From contig JAKYXN010000049.1 of the NCBI GenBank assembly GCA_022538095.1, positions 1-39,128 of the forward strand: a stretch of DNA of 39,128 nt, given 5' to 3'. This document shows, one piece after another, positions 1-9,529 of this stretch; position 1 is the stretch's first letter, and every line of letters begins with the position of its first letter. Under the pieces are notes generated by a model. It saw only the letters and a program-made list of their open reading frames with translations, was not told the origin of the DNA and did not search any database. The position numbers and the translations under genes are program-made. The stretch comes from Puniceicoccaceae bacterium K14. GTDB lineage: Bacteria; Verrucomicrobiota; Verrucomicrobiia; Opitutales; Opitutaceae.

Positions 1-45
1 TGCCTCTTGTGAACGTAACGACTTTCCATCACTCAATATCCAAAC

Positions 46-72
46 AAAAAAAGCCGAAGCAAGCTTCGAGGT
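46..72 (-). terminator. Rho-independent terminator of the lipoprotein-like gene
   Basis: CGAAGC (55-60) and GCTTCG (63-68) form a perfect inverted repeat. Allowing a 4-base loop, the stem is five pairs. A run of seven A on the plus strand (46-52) becomes a U-run following the stem on the minus strand. It sits about 30 bases beyond the stop codon of the minus-strand gene. Confidence 0.7.
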
Positions 73-97
73 ATTAGACCCAAGGGGAATAAACGAA

Positions 98-751
98 TCA
101 ACGAGCAAGCGGCGGCTCGTACAATTCTCTCGAAAAAGCTTCACCAAATTTCGATCCCAATACCTCATTTACGAGATTCAAATTACGATATTCGTCACCA
201 GATAGTTTTTCCACCTCTCTCGTAAATGAATCCATAAAATAGGAGATTATATCAACCTTCCAACTACCTTCGTTTCTAAAACGTAAACGAAGTCTAATTT
301 TCCGCCCATTCACGAGGAGCTGCCCACCTGCAACGCCATCGAAAAAATCAATTTGCTCGATGTCATCTCCAACAAAATCATCAATCAACAATGGTTGCCA
401 CAAAGGGTGCACATCCCCAGAGCCAAGCGATCTGCTTCCCTCCGCAGCGATTGCCCACGCTTGCTCTCCCCACGACTCCCGAAGCATGCGAGCTCTCAAA
501 ATCAGGTAGAGATCAAAACGCTTCAGTTTTTCCAAGTCCTTGCGCTTCCCATAATAAACCCAAGCTTCCAAACCTTTCAGATGCGACTTCGTCGAAGTCG
601 ATAATTCAGCCCCAATTTCCTCCATTCCACCATTATCGAGAGCCGTTCTAAATCGTTCAAAAACCTCGCTTGGCTTCTCTTGCCCACGTTGGCATCCCAT
701 CGAAAATACGATAAGACAAAAAGCTAGAATTCGGGAAAAAACAGCAAGCAT
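98..751 (-). CDS. Small lipoprotein-like protein of unknown function
   Basis: I do not recognise this 217-residue protein. The open frame extends upstream to 892, but I prefer the ATG at 751 because it begins with a short hydrophobic stretch ending in Phe-Ser-Met-Gly-Cys at residue 20. This looks like an imperfect lipobox, so the mature protein is probably a lipid-anchored envelope protein. The remainder is soluble, mixed alpha/beta in composition, and ends in a segment (VDIISYFMDSF) reminiscent of small NTF2-like or DUF4878-type folds; that comparison is weak. It is transcribed away from the carboxylase operon, has its own terminator, and no neighbour suggests its role. The longer 264-residue form would bury the hydrophobic segment internally and is less likely. 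Confidence 0.6.
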   Translation of the reverse strand: MLAVFSRILAFCLIVFSMGCQRGQEKPSEVFERFRTALDNGGMEEIGAELSTSTKSHLKGLEAWVYYGKRKDLEKLKRFDLYLILRARMLRESWGEQAWAIAAEGSRSLGSGDVHPLWQPLLIDDFVGDDIEQIDFFDGVAGGQLLVNGRKIRLRLRFRNEGSWKVDIISYFMDSFTREVEKLSGDEYRNLNLVNEVLGSKFGEAFSRELYEPPLAR

Positions 752-935
752 CTCTTCACAAAACTGACGCAAATCGACTTGGCAATCGTGAAGCGACCCG
801 CTGGCTTTCCCAACAGCATTTGAATGCTCAAAATAAATCGAGCCATAGTCGTTTACACTGATTCCAGTTACGGGCAATCCCCCTTCGGGCACTTAATTGA
901 GCAACTTCGCTACAAAATTCTTCTGAAGCCACCCA

Positions 936-950
936 TGGCATAAGGAATGC
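936..950 (+). promoter_or_regulatory. Candidate sigma-54 (-24/-12) promoter of the carboxylase operon
   Basis: TGGCATAAGGAATGC matches the sigma-54 core TGGCAC-N5-TTGC, with GG and GC separated by exactly ten bases. The predicted start of transcription is near 962, about 70 bases before the first gene. Sigma-54 control would suit a nitrogen-scavenging operon. I could not see a clear NtrC-type enhancer dyad upstream, so this remains a candidate. Confidence 0.45.
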
Positions 951-970
951 TTAAGATTTTCGTTAGATCA

Positions 971-996
971 TATTACAAAGTAGATTTTTTGTAATA
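971..996 (+). promoter_or_regulatory. Perfect 9-bp dyad, candidate operator of the NikR-like regulator
   Basis: TATTACAAA (971-979) and TTTGTAATA (988-996) are exact reverse complements with an 8-base spacer. Read as TATTAC-N14-GTAATA, the half-site spacing resembles operators of NikR-family regulators, which bind widely spaced half-sites. It lies 35 bases before the first operon gene and just downstream of the sigma-54-like element, so binding would block transcription. Assignment to the regulator at 4049 is inferred. Confidence 0.5.
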
Positions 997-1031
997 CCCA
1001 AACATCTGAACGGACAAATTAATATATAGCT

Positions 1032-2009
1032 ATGAAACTACCAAAGACATTCCGCTACGCAGCTGCCACTTTTGCGGCTGCTTGTTCCCTCCTCCTCACT
1101 CAAATTTCCCAAGCAGACACCCTCAAGGTTGGATACAGCGACTGGCCAGGCTGGGTAGCATGGGAAGTCGGTATCAGCAAAGGCTGGTTCGAAGAAGCGG
1201 GTGTCGATGTTGAATTCGAATGGTTTGAATACGTCGCTTCTATGGATGCCTTCGCTGCTGGCCAAATCGATGCAGTGTGCATGACCAATGGAGATGCGCT
1301 TGTCACAGGTTCAACTGGAGCTGCTAACGTGATGATCCTCATCAACGATTTCTCAAACGGTAACGATATGGTTGTCGCTGCCCCCGGAATCGAATCTATT
1401 AAAGATCTTAAGGGCAAAAAAATCGGTGTTGAAATCGGATTCGTTGGCCACCTCCTCCTTCTCAATGGCTTGGAAAAAGCTGGTTTGAGCGAGTCAGATG
1501 TTGAACTGGTAAATATGCCAACTCACCAAGCAGCCCAAACACTCGCTTCGGGAGATGTTGACGCGATCGTCGCCTGGCAGCCAAATTCTGGCGAATCGCT
1601 CAAAGCGGTCGCCGGTTCTACAAAAATTTATTCGTCAGCTGACGAGCCTGGCCTCATATACGACACGCTTGCGGTATCCCCAGACAGCTTAGCAGAATAC
1701 GCATCTGAATGGAAAAAAGTAATCGATGTTTGGTACAGAATTGTCGACTACATCAAGGATCCAGCAACACAAGCGGATGCCATTGAGATCATGTCAGCAC
1801 GAGTTGATCTCAGTGCAGAAGACTACGCTCCATTCGTCAAAGGAACCTACATAGTCACCAAGAGCCAGGCAAACTCCATTTGGAAAAAAGCTGAAGGATT
1901 CAAATCCATATACGGCTCTTCAAAAATTGTAGACGACTTCAATGTAGCCAACGGAGTTTACACAGAACCACAAGAGATCGAAGAGTACTTAGATTCTTCT
2001 TTGTACTAG
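1032..2009 (+). CDS. NitT/TauT-type ABC transporter substrate-binding protein
   Basis: This is the periplasmic binding protein of an ABC importer placed with urea carboxylase genes. Residues 1-28 form a Sec signal peptide (positive N-terminus, Ala-rich core, cleavage after Ser-Gln-Ala). The mature part begins [15 protein letters not shown], typical of the SsuA/TauA/nitrate-binding fold, and continues with '[16 protein letters not shown]'-style ligand-loop sequence seen in the family. The length of 325 residues is normal. It is the first gene of a same-strand operon with permease (25 bases downstream) and ATPase. No Shine-Dalgarno motif precedes the ATG. Known relatives in urea-carboxylase loci are predicted to carry urea- or guanidine-like compounds; the true ligand cannot be read from the sequence. 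Confidence 0.88.
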   Translation: MKLPKTFRYAAATFAAACSLLLTQISQADTLKVGYSDWPGWVAWEVGISKGWFEEAGVDVEFEWFEYVASMDAFAAGQIDAVCMTNGDALVTGSTGAANVMILINDFSNGNDMVVAAPGIESIKDLKGKKIGVEIGFVGHLLLLNGLEKAGLSESDVELVNMPTHQAAQTLASGDVDAIVAWQPNSGESLKAVAGSTKIYSSADEPGLIYDTLAVSPDSLAEYASEWKKVIDVWYRIVDYIKDPATQADAIEIMSARVDLSAEDYAPFVKGTYIVTKSQANSIWKKAEGFKSIYGSSKIVDDFNVANGVYTEPQEIEEYLDSSLY

Positions 2010-2034
2010 TCGAATAAATACAACATCTCTCTAC

Positions 2035-3081
2035 ATGTCTTCTGGATCCAATTGGTTTGCCATCCGTAAGGAACTCACACCTAGCCAGAGTACCTTTCTC
2101 ACGGGGCTCTCATTTCTGCTGCCTGTTTTGCTATGGTGCGCGGTAAGCTATGTGCCCTGGATTTGGCATCCAATGGTGGAAATTCAGAATAAGGGAGATG
2201 TTTCTTATTTCCGCGAAGGACGTCTAGTAAAGAAAGACGTCTTTCAAAGGGAAAACAACAAGATGCTCGAAGCCGGAAAAACGCTCGCTTTGGGCAAACC
2301 TGCAAACCCGATATATCTGCCTCCACCGCACCAAGTGGCGAAAGCAATGTATACAGGCTTCACCACCAAACCGAGGCGAAAAGGTGAGCCATGGCTTCAC
2401 GAAAGTCTGTTACACAGTGCAAAAATCATCTTCTGGGGCTTCACTCTGTCATCTTTAATAGGCGTTCCACTGGGCATCCTAGCGGGATGCTACAGTTTCT
2501 TCAAAAAACTTTTCGAGCCGTTTATTGAATTCTTCCGATATTTGCCGGCTCCGGCATTCGGAGCTTTGGCAGTCGCAATATTAGGAATTTATGACGCGCC
2601 GAAGGTCTCCATCATCTTCATAGGAACCTTCTTTCAACAAGTCCTCGTGATTTCCAATACTACGAGTAAGCTTGAAGTGTCGCTCATCGAAGCCGCCCAG
2701 ACCCTCGGAGCCAATCGTATCCAAATGCTCACACGTGTAGTAATTCCAGGAATACTGCCTAATTTATATAAGGATCTACGCATCTTACTCGGCTGGGCTT
2801 GGACCTACCTAATTGTTGCAGAAATAGTGGGAACGAGCACGGGGATTACTTGGTTCATTAACCAACAAGCGAAATACCGTATCTACGAAAACGTATACGC
2901 AGCCATTTTCATGATCGGGTTTATCGGTCTCGCAACAGACCTCATTCTCGGTTGGATAGGCGACCGACTGTTCCCTTGGGAAAACGCACGTAAAGGAACT
3001 CAAGAGGGCGTGTTATCGCGTATGTTCTCATCGATTACAAAATACTTGAGAAGCCTCACCTCAAAAACCGCCTCTTCGTAA
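2035..3081 (+). CDS. ABC transporter permease, NitT/TauT type
   Basis: This is the inner-membrane subunit of the importer. A first hydrophobic segment (about residues 22-44) is followed by a polar stretch of roughly 60 residues, then a canonical binding-protein-dependent permease domain. The cytoplasmic EAA loop, which docks on the ATPase, is visible as [14 protein letters not shown] followed by a conserved Ile-Pro-Gly-Ile-Leu-Pro. Several strongly hydrophobic segments follow toward the C-terminus. At 348 residues it is longer than SsuC-type permeases (about 250-270) because of the extra N-terminal helix and loop; an extended form of this kind is plausible in this subfamily. The ATPase gene starts 7 bases after the stop codon, indicating co-transcription. 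Confidence 0.87.
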   Translation: MSSGSNWFAIRKELTPSQSTFLTGLSFLLPVLLWCAVSYVPWIWHPMVEIQNKGDVSYFREGRLVKKDVFQRENNKMLEAGKTLALGKPANPIYLPPPHQVAKAMYTGFTTKPRRKGEPWLHESLLHSAKIIFWGFTLSSLIGVPLGILAGCYSFFKKLFEPFIEFFRYLPAPAFGALAVAILGIYDAPKVSIIFIGTFFQQVLVISNTTSKLEVSLIEAAQTLGANRIQMLTRVVIPGILPNLYKDLRILLGWAWTYLIVAEIVGTSTGITWFINQQAKYRIYENVYAAIFMIGFIGLATDLILGWIGDRLFPWENARKGTQEGVLSRMFSSITKYLRSLTSKTASS

Positions 3082-3088
3082 TCAGACA

Positions 3089-3982
3089 ATGAATATTGAT
3101 CTACCAAGTTATTTAGACCAATCCGAGGCAGTCAAAAAACGCTTTGACGAGCTAAAGAAACGTGAAGTCCTACTCGACGTACAGAACCTCGACAAGGACT
3201 ACATCACCCGAAAAGGAAGCGTTACCGCCCTCAACAAGGTCAATTTTAAAGCATTTAGGCGTGAGTTCATCTCAGTCATCGGGCCTTCTGGATGTGGAAA
3301 ATCAACCTTGATAAGAATCCTTGCAGGCTTGGAAGACCCTACCGGGGGACAAGTTCTCCTAGACGGAGAACCGATTTCTGGCCCCTGCCCCCAGAGAGGA
3401 ATGGTATTCCAAAATTACACCTTGTTCCCCTGGCGCACGGTGAAAAAGAATGTCATGTTCGGCCTAGAAATGGCCGGAGGCAGTGGCACCGAAATCGAAA
3501 GCGAAGCCAAGCAATGGATCGACCTAGTGGGTCTCAGCAAATTTGAAAACGCGTATCCCAATCAACTCTCCGGAGGGATGAAGCAACGCGTCGCCATTGC
3601 ACGCGCCTTGGCCAACAAACCGCGTATTCTACTAATGGATGAGCCATTTGGAGCACTCGATGCCCAAACACGAGCTAATATGCAATCACACCTCCTCCAA
3701 ATCTGGAAGAATATCAACATAACCATTTTGTTCATCACCCACGACCTCGACGAAGCCATCTATCTCTCAGATCGAATCCTCGTCCTCAAGGCTCACCCAG
3801 GCGAAGTGCAGGAGGTAATAGAAGTACCCGTCTCCCGCCCCCGATCGCCTGAACAGTTTTTAAACCCAGAATTTATAGCCACCAAAAACCGACTTGAAGA
3901 GCTCATTCACCCTAAGTCCGATAAGGAATCCGAAGAGCTAAACATTGTTCGTATGACGAATGTTAATGATAACATAGAATAA
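3089..3982 (+). CDS. ABC transporter ATP-binding protein, NitT/TauT type
   Basis: This is the ATPase that powers the importer. All nucleotide-binding motifs are intact: Walker A GPSGCGKS (65-72), Q-loop Gln108, signature LSGGM (160-164), Walker B LLMDEP (181-186) and the H-loop His218 in FITHDLDEA. The first 25 or so residues precede the usual ABC start and look amphipathic and charged, a modest extension. The length is 297 residues compared with about 250-270 for SsuB/TauB. It is followed after 66 AT-rich bases by the regulator gene, the only sizeable gap inside the operon, which could hold an internal promoter. Confidence 0.92.
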   Translation: MNIDLPSYLDQSEAVKKRFDELKKREVLLDVQNLDKDYITRKGSVTALNKVNFKAFRREFISVIGPSGCGKSTLIRILAGLEDPTGGQVLLDGEPISGPCPQRGMVFQNYTLFPWRTVKKNVMFGLEMAGGSGTEIESEAKQWIDLVGLSKFENAYPNQLSGGMKQRVAIARALANKPRILLMDEPFGALDAQTRANMQSHLLQIWKNINITILFITHDLDEAIYLSDRILVLKAHPGEVQEVIEVPVSRPRSPEQFLNPEFIATKNRLEELIHPKSDKESEELNIVRMTNVNDNIE

Positions 3983-4048
3983 TACTTTTTTTCTTAAAAA
4001 TAATATAGACTTGGGGCAAATAATGCTTCATTCCACCCACTAAATTCG

Positions 4049-4486
4049 ATGAACGAACGAGACACAACAGAGCGAATCAGCATGACGCTGCCAAAGTCGA
4101 CCCTGTCACAACTGGACAGTATGGTTGATCGTCGCGGCTTTTCAAACCGATCTCAAGCCATCACTGAAATCATCAACAAAGAGCTCGTTGAATACAACCA
4201 GCGACTTGATGAGACCGTTATGGCAGGAACCATTACGCTCTTTTATAACAATGCTCGCTCGGGCCTTCCAGGCAAACTGGCCAAAATTCAACGAGCTCAT
4301 ATCAATGAAGTCATAAGCTCACTACATGTTCAACTCGAAGACAACCACACCATGGAAGTAATCCTGGTACAAGGTCCAGCTGCCAACCTTCGAGAAATCG
4401 CAGACGAGTTAATAACCTGCAAAGGAGTCAAAACCGGCAACCTCAACTTAACAACGGTTGTCCTCCCTCCAATTCATTCAAAATAG
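4049..4486 (+). CDS. NikR-like ribbon-helix-helix regulator with altered metal site
   Basis: This is a 145-residue DNA-binding regulator. The N-terminal ribbon-helix-helix ([19 protein letters not shown] then [10 protein letters not shown]) and the C-terminal ACT-like ligand domain match the NikR family in order and length. By hand alignment to E. coli NikR, the four high-affinity nickel ligands His76, His87, His89 and Cys95 fall on Arg, His, Gln and Thr here, so only His87 is kept. The protein therefore probably does not sense nickel through the classical square-planar site. Lying inside an operon for urea- or guanidine-type nitrogen use, it probably controls that operon, perhaps through the dyad at 971-996. 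The effector is unknown. Confidence 0.85.
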   Translation: MNERDTTERISMTLPKSTLSQLDSMVDRRGFSNRSQAITEIINKELVEYNQRLDETVMAGTITLFYNNARSGLPGKLAKIQRAHINEVISSLHVQLEDNHTMEVILVQGPAANLREIADELITCKGVKTGNLNLTTVVLPPIHSK

Positions 4487-4493
4487 TAGTCAA

Positions 4494-5216
4494 ATGTCAT
4501 CAAAACCTCTATACACTAAGACAATCAAAAGAGGAGCTATGTGGTCGAACGTAATTGGCCGTGGCAAAACTCTACGCCTTACAGATCTCGAAGGTGGAGC
4601 CAATGTTGGCATGCTTCTCTATAATGAGGCACATCCGATAGAGCGTTACAACATGCCGGACACTCTCAAAGGTCAGCACATCTTTTACCTAACGGCCCCC
4701 TACTGTCTACACTCGGACATGGGAAGAATCTTCTGCTCCATAACAGAAGACACTGCAGGCTGGCACGACACGGTCTGCGGATGCTCAGACGCAAAACTCG
4801 TTAAAGAAAAATATGGAGAATCCACTTTTCAAGATTCTCGTAACGACTTTTATCGCAATGCCAAAGAAAATTTCCTCATTGAACTTGGCAAATGGGGATT
4901 GGGAAAAAAGGACCTAGTCCCGAACCTAAACCTATTTAGCAAGGTAGTGAGCGACGAAAATGGATCACTTTCTTATGTCGAAGGTGCAAGCAAAGCGGGC
5001 GACCATATAGACCTTCGTTTCGAAATGGACTCAATAGTAGTGATAAATACCTGCCAACATCCACTTGATCCATCTCCCCAATACGCACCCAAGGAAGTTA
5101 AGTTGGAAGTATTTCAGTCGCCAACGCCTGACAAAGAAGACGCTTGCCGCCTATCACGTCCAGAAAATGAACGTGCATTCGAAAATACTGAGGACTACTA
5201 CGCTCTACGTGGGTAA
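4494..5216 (+). CDS. DUF1989 protein UAAP1 (carboxyguanidine deiminase subunit family)
   Basis: This belongs to the urea amidolyase-associated protein 1 family (DUF1989). In characterised guanidine-degrading bacteria, the UAAP1/UAAP2 pair forms carboxyguanidine deiminase (CgdAB), which converts carboxyguanidine to allophanate and ammonia. Family features visible here are the ADTx- and HDTxxGxCS-like signature ([17 protein letters not shown]) and the later 'NLNLFSKV' segment. I chose the ATG at 4494, 7 bases after the regulator's stop, giving 240 residues; the frame stays open to 4458 but would overlap the regulator. Older annotations call such proteins aminomethyltransferases, which is unsupported. 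The paired partner follows after 32 bases. Confidence 0.88.
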   Translation: MSSKPLYTKTIKRGAMWSNVIGRGKTLRLTDLEGGANVGMLLYNEAHPIERYNMPDTLKGQHIFYLTAPYCLHSDMGRIFCSITEDTAGWHDTVCGCSDAKLVKEKYGESTFQDSRNDFYRNAKENFLIELGKWGLGKKDLVPNLNLFSKVVSDENGSLSYVEGASKAGDHIDLRFEMDSIVVINTCQHPLDPSPQYAPKEVKLEVFQSPTPDKEDACRLSRPENERAFENTEDYYALRG

Positions 5217-5248
5217 CCCTAATCTCCAACCACTCACCCACGCAACAA

Positions 5249-5884
5249 ATGTTAGTTGAAAGCAAACAAGATCCATCTAATGCCCTCTACAGCAAGACTA
5301 TTCTCGCTGGCGATCATTGGATGAAAGAAATTAAAAAAGGCCAAACCTTTCGCATTCTTGATCTAGAAGGTAATCAAGCAGCTGATACACTCTTTTATAA
5401 CGCTCACGATCCAAGCGATCGCTATAGCGCGTCTGACACTGTTCAACGTCAAGCAGCTGTTTACCTAACAACCGGTACAGGTCTTATTTCCACTGAAGGC
5501 AATACCTTGCTAACAATCACTGCAGACACCTGCGGGCGTCACGATACACTAGGAGGCGCTTGCTCTCGCGAAAGCAACACCATGCGCTATGACTTAGAAA
5601 AAGATCACATGCACGCCTGTCGGGATATTTTTCTCTGTGGTATAACTGAATGGGGTCATGGGATGGGCAAACGGGACATCACGTGCAATATCAACTTTTT
5701 CATGAACGTTCCTGTCACCCCAGACGGAAAGCTCACCTTCGCAGATGGGATCAGCGCTCCTGGACGGTACGTCGAAATGAAAGCAGAAATGGATGTAATC
5801 GCTCTTATTTCAAACTGCCCACAATTAAACAATCCCTGTAACGCATACAATCCGACTCCTGTCCAAGTATTCATTTGGGACTGA
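5249..5884 (+). CDS. DUF1989 protein UAAP2 (carboxyguanidine deiminase subunit family)
   Basis: This is the second, shorter DUF1989 paralogue (211 residues), matching urea amidolyase-associated protein 2. It shares with its upstream neighbour the opening pattern ([11 protein letters not shown] versus [11 protein letters not shown]) and the signature [17 protein letters not shown], followed by a conserved '[10 protein letters not shown]' segment and an '[13 protein letters not shown]' strand near the C-terminus. The two genes probably arose by duplication and, by analogy with CgdAB, the products act as a heteromeric deiminase in the cytoplasm. It is followed 40 bases later by the carboxylase gene, consistent with one transcript. 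Confidence 0.88.
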   Translation: MLVESKQDPSNALYSKTILAGDHWMKEIKKGQTFRILDLEGNQAADTLFYNAHDPSDRYSASDTVQRQAAVYLTTGTGLISTEGNTLLTITADTCGRHDTLGGACSRESNTMRYDLEKDHMHACRDIFLCGITEWGHGMGKRDITCNINFFMNVPVTPDGKLTFADGISAPGRYVEMKAEMDVIALISNCPQLNNPCNAYNPTPVQVFIWD

Positions 5885-5924
5885 CAAGTAACCCCCGTTG
5901 CAGAACTATTAATCATCACTTTCC

Positions 5925-8900
5925 GTGTTCTCTAAAGTATTAATTGCAAACCGCGGCGAGATCGCTTGTCGTGTCATTCGCACTCTGAAGGCAATGGGCA
6001 TTAAGTCCGTAGCCATCTATTCAGACGCCGACACGTACGCCGACCACGTCAACCAAGCAGACGAAGCAGTCAGAGTCGGCCCAGCCCCCGTAAAAACTAG
6101 CTACTTAAATATTGAGGCGATTCTAGACGCTGCAAAGTCGCTTGGCGCTCAAGCAATCCACCCGGGATACGGTCTCCTAAGCGAAAATGCTGAATTTGCT
6201 GAAGCTTGCGAAAAAGCTGGGATCGCTTTCATAGGCCCGACTCCAGAGCAAATGCGCAACTTTGGTCTTAAGCATACTGCCCGCGAAATCGCCATAGCCA
6301 ATAATGCTCCCTTATTACCGGGTAGCGACCTTCTATCGAGCCAAGAAGAAGCTGCGAAAATTGCTTTAGAAATTGGCTACCCTGTCATGCTAAAATCCAC
6401 AGCAGGCGGAGGTGGGATTGGCATGAAATTATGCTGGAATGAAGAAGAGCTACGCGAAGCATACGAATCCGTAAAACGACTGAGCTCGAACAATTTTGCT
6501 AACAACGGGATATTCCTAGAAAAATTTGTTCAGCGTGCTCGTCACATTGAGGCCCAAATTTTTGGAGACGGTAATGGAAAGGTAATCGCACTCGGTGAAC
6601 GCGATTGCTCTGTGCAACGCCGCAATCAAAAAGTCATAGAGGAGACACCCGCACCGGATATTTCCGATGAACTCCGTCGCGACCTTCTCGATACTGCAGT
6701 TCGCTTAGGCAAAGCCGTCAACTATCGCTCAGCAGGAACAGTCGAATACGTCTACGACGTTGATGCATCGAAATTCTATTTTCTAGAAGTAAACACACGC
6801 CTCCAGGTTGAACACTGTGTCACCGAGGAAGTTACCGGAACTGACTTAGTCGAATGGATGGTTCGACAAGCTGCAGGAGAAATGGATGACCTCGACTCAA
6901 TCTCGGTCGAACCAAGCGAGTGGGCAATTCAAGCAAGAGTTTACGCCGAAGACCCAAACAAAAATTTTCAACCCTCGTCAGGTCTGCTGACGGAAGTAAG
7001 TTTCCCAAGCGGCATTCGAGTCGAAACGTGGATTGAGACGTCTACCGATGTAAGCCCTCACTACGATCCCCTCCTCGCAAAGATTATCGCCAAAGGAGAC
7101 AATCGAGACGAAGCCATTGAGAAGATTAAGGTAGCGCTAAAGGGCTCAAGAATTTGCGGAATCGAAACCAACCTCGAATATCTCCATCAAATTACAGAAG
7201 CCAAAACCTTTCTTGATGCGAAACACACTACCAAATTCTGCGATTCGTTAGCCTACCGCCCACACAGCATCGACGTAATTGAATCTGGCACACAAACAAT
7301 GATTCAAGACTATCCAGGACGTGTCGGCTACTGGAGTATCGGCGTACCACCATCGGGCCCCTTCGACCCCTATTCTTTCCGTCTTGGCAACAAAATCCTT
7401 GGAAACAAAGAGAACTGCGCGGGCTTGGAAATCACAGTAACAGGGCCAACTCTCAAGTTTAATCGCGATACCAAAATCTGCCTGACTGGAAGCAAAATGA
7501 ATGCGACCCTTAACGGTTTGCCCTTAGAATTTTGGAAGCTCATCCAGGTCAGAGAAGGCGACGAACTTGACTGCGGTAAAACAGAAACGAATGGCTGCAG
7601 GGCCTACTTAACAATCCTGGGCGGCTTCGATGTCCCTGACTACCTTGGTAGTAAATCTACTTTTACTTTAGGTCAATTCGGAGGGCACTCCGGAAGAGTG
7701 CTTCGCTCTGGAGATGTTCTCCACTTTCATGATACTCAACAGTTAGATATTCAGACTGTTGACAAGCTAGAAGACAAACTCCCCAAGTACGATAACCATT
7801 GGGAGATAAAAGTTCTTTACGGTCCTCACGGAGCACCTGATTTCTTCACTGAAAAGGATATCGATATGTTCTTCTCAACTCACTGGGAAGTTCACTACAA
7901 CTCGGCTCGTACAGGAGTTCGACTCATAGGCCCTAAACCCGAATGGGCTCGAAGCGATGGAGGCGAGGCCGGTTTACACCCATCCAACATCCACGACAAC
8001 GCCTACGCAATTGGAGCGATTGACTTCACCGGAGACATGCCAGTGATCCTCGGCCCAGATGGACCCAGCTTGGGCGGTTTCGTTTGCCCAGCGACCATAA
8101 TCAAAGCGGACCTATGGAAAATGGGACAAGTCAAAGCAGGCGACACCATCCAATTTCTCAAAGTAAGCCAATCCAAAGCCAACCAGCTAGAACGAGAACT
8201 GGAATCAGTATTCAGGAAAACTCCACTACCTGAATTAACCATCTCAAAGTACGGCGAGGACGACGCTATATTGCACACCAGTCCGGCACGGGAAGACCTA
8301 CCTGAGGTCTGCTATCGTAGATCAGGAGACGACAACCTTCTGATCGAGTTTGGCCCCATCGTACTCGATTTGAAATTGCGCTTCCGAGCACACGCATTGA
8401 TGGAAGCGGTCAACGGAACTTCGATTGCGGGCATCTTAGAACTTACGCCTGGGATACGGTCCTTGCAAATTCACTACGATAGCTTGAGAATTTCTGCCGA
8501 CGAGCTCATTGAGACTGTCATAGAAATCGAACAAGCTCTCCCGCCTCTCGACCAGTTAAAGGTAGCCACTCGTATTATTCACCTGCCACTTTCTTGGGAT
8601 GACGAAGCCACCAAGCTTGCAATTCGAAAATACGTGCAATCCGTCCGAAAGAACGCTCCTTGGTGCCCGAGCAACATTGAGTTCATCCGCCGTATCAACG
8701 GACTCGAATCCGCCGAAGATGTTAAGGAAATCCTATTCAATGCAAGTTATCTTGTAATGGGGTTAGGCGATGTCTACCTCGGCGCTCCGGTCGCTACTCC
8801 TGTTGATCCACGACATCGCCTCGTGACAACAAAGTACAATCCTGCTCGAACGTGGACACCGGAAAACGCCGTCGGAATCGGCGGAGCCTACCTTTGCGTT

Positions 8901-9524
8901 TATGGAATGGAAGGACCCGGTGGTTACCAATTTGTCGGTCGCACCGTCCAAATGTGGAACAAATACAAGCAGACTCAAAACTTTATCGAAGGGAAACCTT
9001 GGCTCTTAAGATTCTTCGACCAAATTAGGTTCTACGAAGTATCCACAGAAGAATTGCATCAAATGAGAGAGGATTTTCCACACGGTAGGTTCGAACTTAA
9101 AGTTGAAGAAGACACCTTCGACCTCGCTCAATACATCGATTTCTTGGAAACGAACGAAAACTCGATATCAGATTTCAAAACGAAGCAGCAAGCTGCGTTT
9201 GACGAAGAGCGCGAACGATGGATACAATCCGGCCAAGCTGAATTCGAAGAAGATACGCCCTTAGATAATCTGATCAATTCGGACAACGCCATACCAGAAG
9301 GTCACCAAGCCCTAAGCACAAATGTTCCAGGCAATATCTGGAAAGTTAACATCGAAGAAGGTCAAATGGTCAACAAGGGCGATACCCTCATTATTGTAGA
9401 ATCAATGAAAATGGAAATTCCAGTCACTGCGAAACAAAGCGGTGTGATAACCAAATTGCTCGTGAGTGAAGGATCATCTGTCTCAGCTGCCCAGAACTTA
9501 TGCATTTTGCATCCAGGCGAATAA
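5925..9524 (+). CDS. Biotin-dependent urea/guanidine carboxylase
   Basis: This multidomain enzyme carboxylates urea (to allophanate) or guanidine (to carboxyguanidine) using ATP and bicarbonate. Domain order: biotin carboxylase (about 1-450) with ANRGEIACRVIRT at the start, the Gly-rich loop GGGGIGM (161-167) and FLEVNTRLQVEH (287-297); a carboxyltransferase region of KipA/KipI-like halves (about 455-1050); and a C-terminal biotin carrier domain with VESMKMEI, the biotinylated Lys being residue 1162. Start is GTG at 5925, directly before Phe-Ser-Lys. Unlike yeast Dur1,2 it is not fused to allophanate hydrolase, which is encoded next. The presence of two DUF1989 genes favours guanidine as substrate; the absence of a visible ykkC riboswitch leaves urea possible. 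Confidence 0.95.
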   Translation: MFSKVLIANRGEIACRVIRTLKAMGIKSVAIYSDADTYADHVNQADEAVRVGPAPVKTSYLNIEAILDAAKSLGAQAIHPGYGLLSENAEFAEACEKAGIAFIGPTPEQMRNFGLKHTAREIAIANNAPLLPGSDLLSSQEEAAKIALEIGYPVMLKSTAGGGGIGMKLCWNEEELREAYESVKRLSSNNFANNGIFLEKFVQRARHIEAQIFGDGNGKVIALGERDCSVQRRNQKVIEETPAPDISDELRRDLLDTAVRLGKAVNYRSAGTVEYVYDVDASKFYFLEVNTRLQVEHCVTEEVTGTDLVEWMVRQAAGEMDDLDSISVEPSEWAIQARVYAEDPNKNFQPSSGLLTEVSFPSGIRVETWIETSTDVSPHYDPLLAKIIAKGDNRDEAIEKIKVALKGSRICGIETNLEYLHQITEAKTFLDAKHTTKFCDSLAYRPHSIDVIESGTQTMIQDYPGRVGYWSIGVPPSGPFDPYSFRLGNKILGNKENCAGLEITVTGPTLKFNRDTKICLTGSKMNATLNGLPLEFWKLIQVREGDELDCGKTETNGCRAYLTILGGFDVPDYLGSKSTFTLGQFGGHSGRVLRSGDVLHFHDTQQLDIQTVDKLEDKLPKYDNHWEIKVLYGPHGAPDFFTEKDIDMFFSTHWEVHYNSARTGVRLIGPKPEWARSDGGEAGLHPSNIHDNAYAIGAIDFTGDMPVILGPDGPSLGGFVCPATIIKADLWKMGQVKAGDTIQFLKVSQSKANQLERELESVFRKTPLPELTISKYGEDDAILHTSPAREDLPEVCYRRSGDDNLLIEFGPIVLDLKLRFRAHALMEAVNGTSIAGILELTPGIRSLQIHYDSLRISADELIETVIEIEQALPPLDQLKVATRIIHLPLSWDDEATKLAIRKYVQSVRKNAPWCPSNIEFIRRINGLESAEDVKEILFNASYLVMGLGDVYLGAPVATPVDPRHRLVTTKYNPARTWTPENAVGIGGAYLCVYGMEGPGGYQFVGRTVQMWNKYKQTQNFIEGKPWLLRFFDQIRFYEVSTEELHQMREDFPHGRFELKVEEDTFDLAQYIDFLETNENSISDFKTKQQAAFDEERERWIQSGQAEFEEDTPLDNLINSDNAIPEGHQALSTNVPGNIWKVNIEEGQMVNKGDTLIIVESMKMEIPVTAKQSGVITKLLVSEGSSVSAAQNLCILHPGE

Positions 9525-9529
9525 ATTCA

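Noticed and set aside
893-1031. Guanidine (ykkC/mini-ykkC) riboswitch expected before a guanidine carboxylase operon
   Set aside because: The leader lacks the conserved ykkC blocks and the paired ACGR hairpin loops of the mini-ykkC class. Only the sigma-54-like element and the dyad are present.
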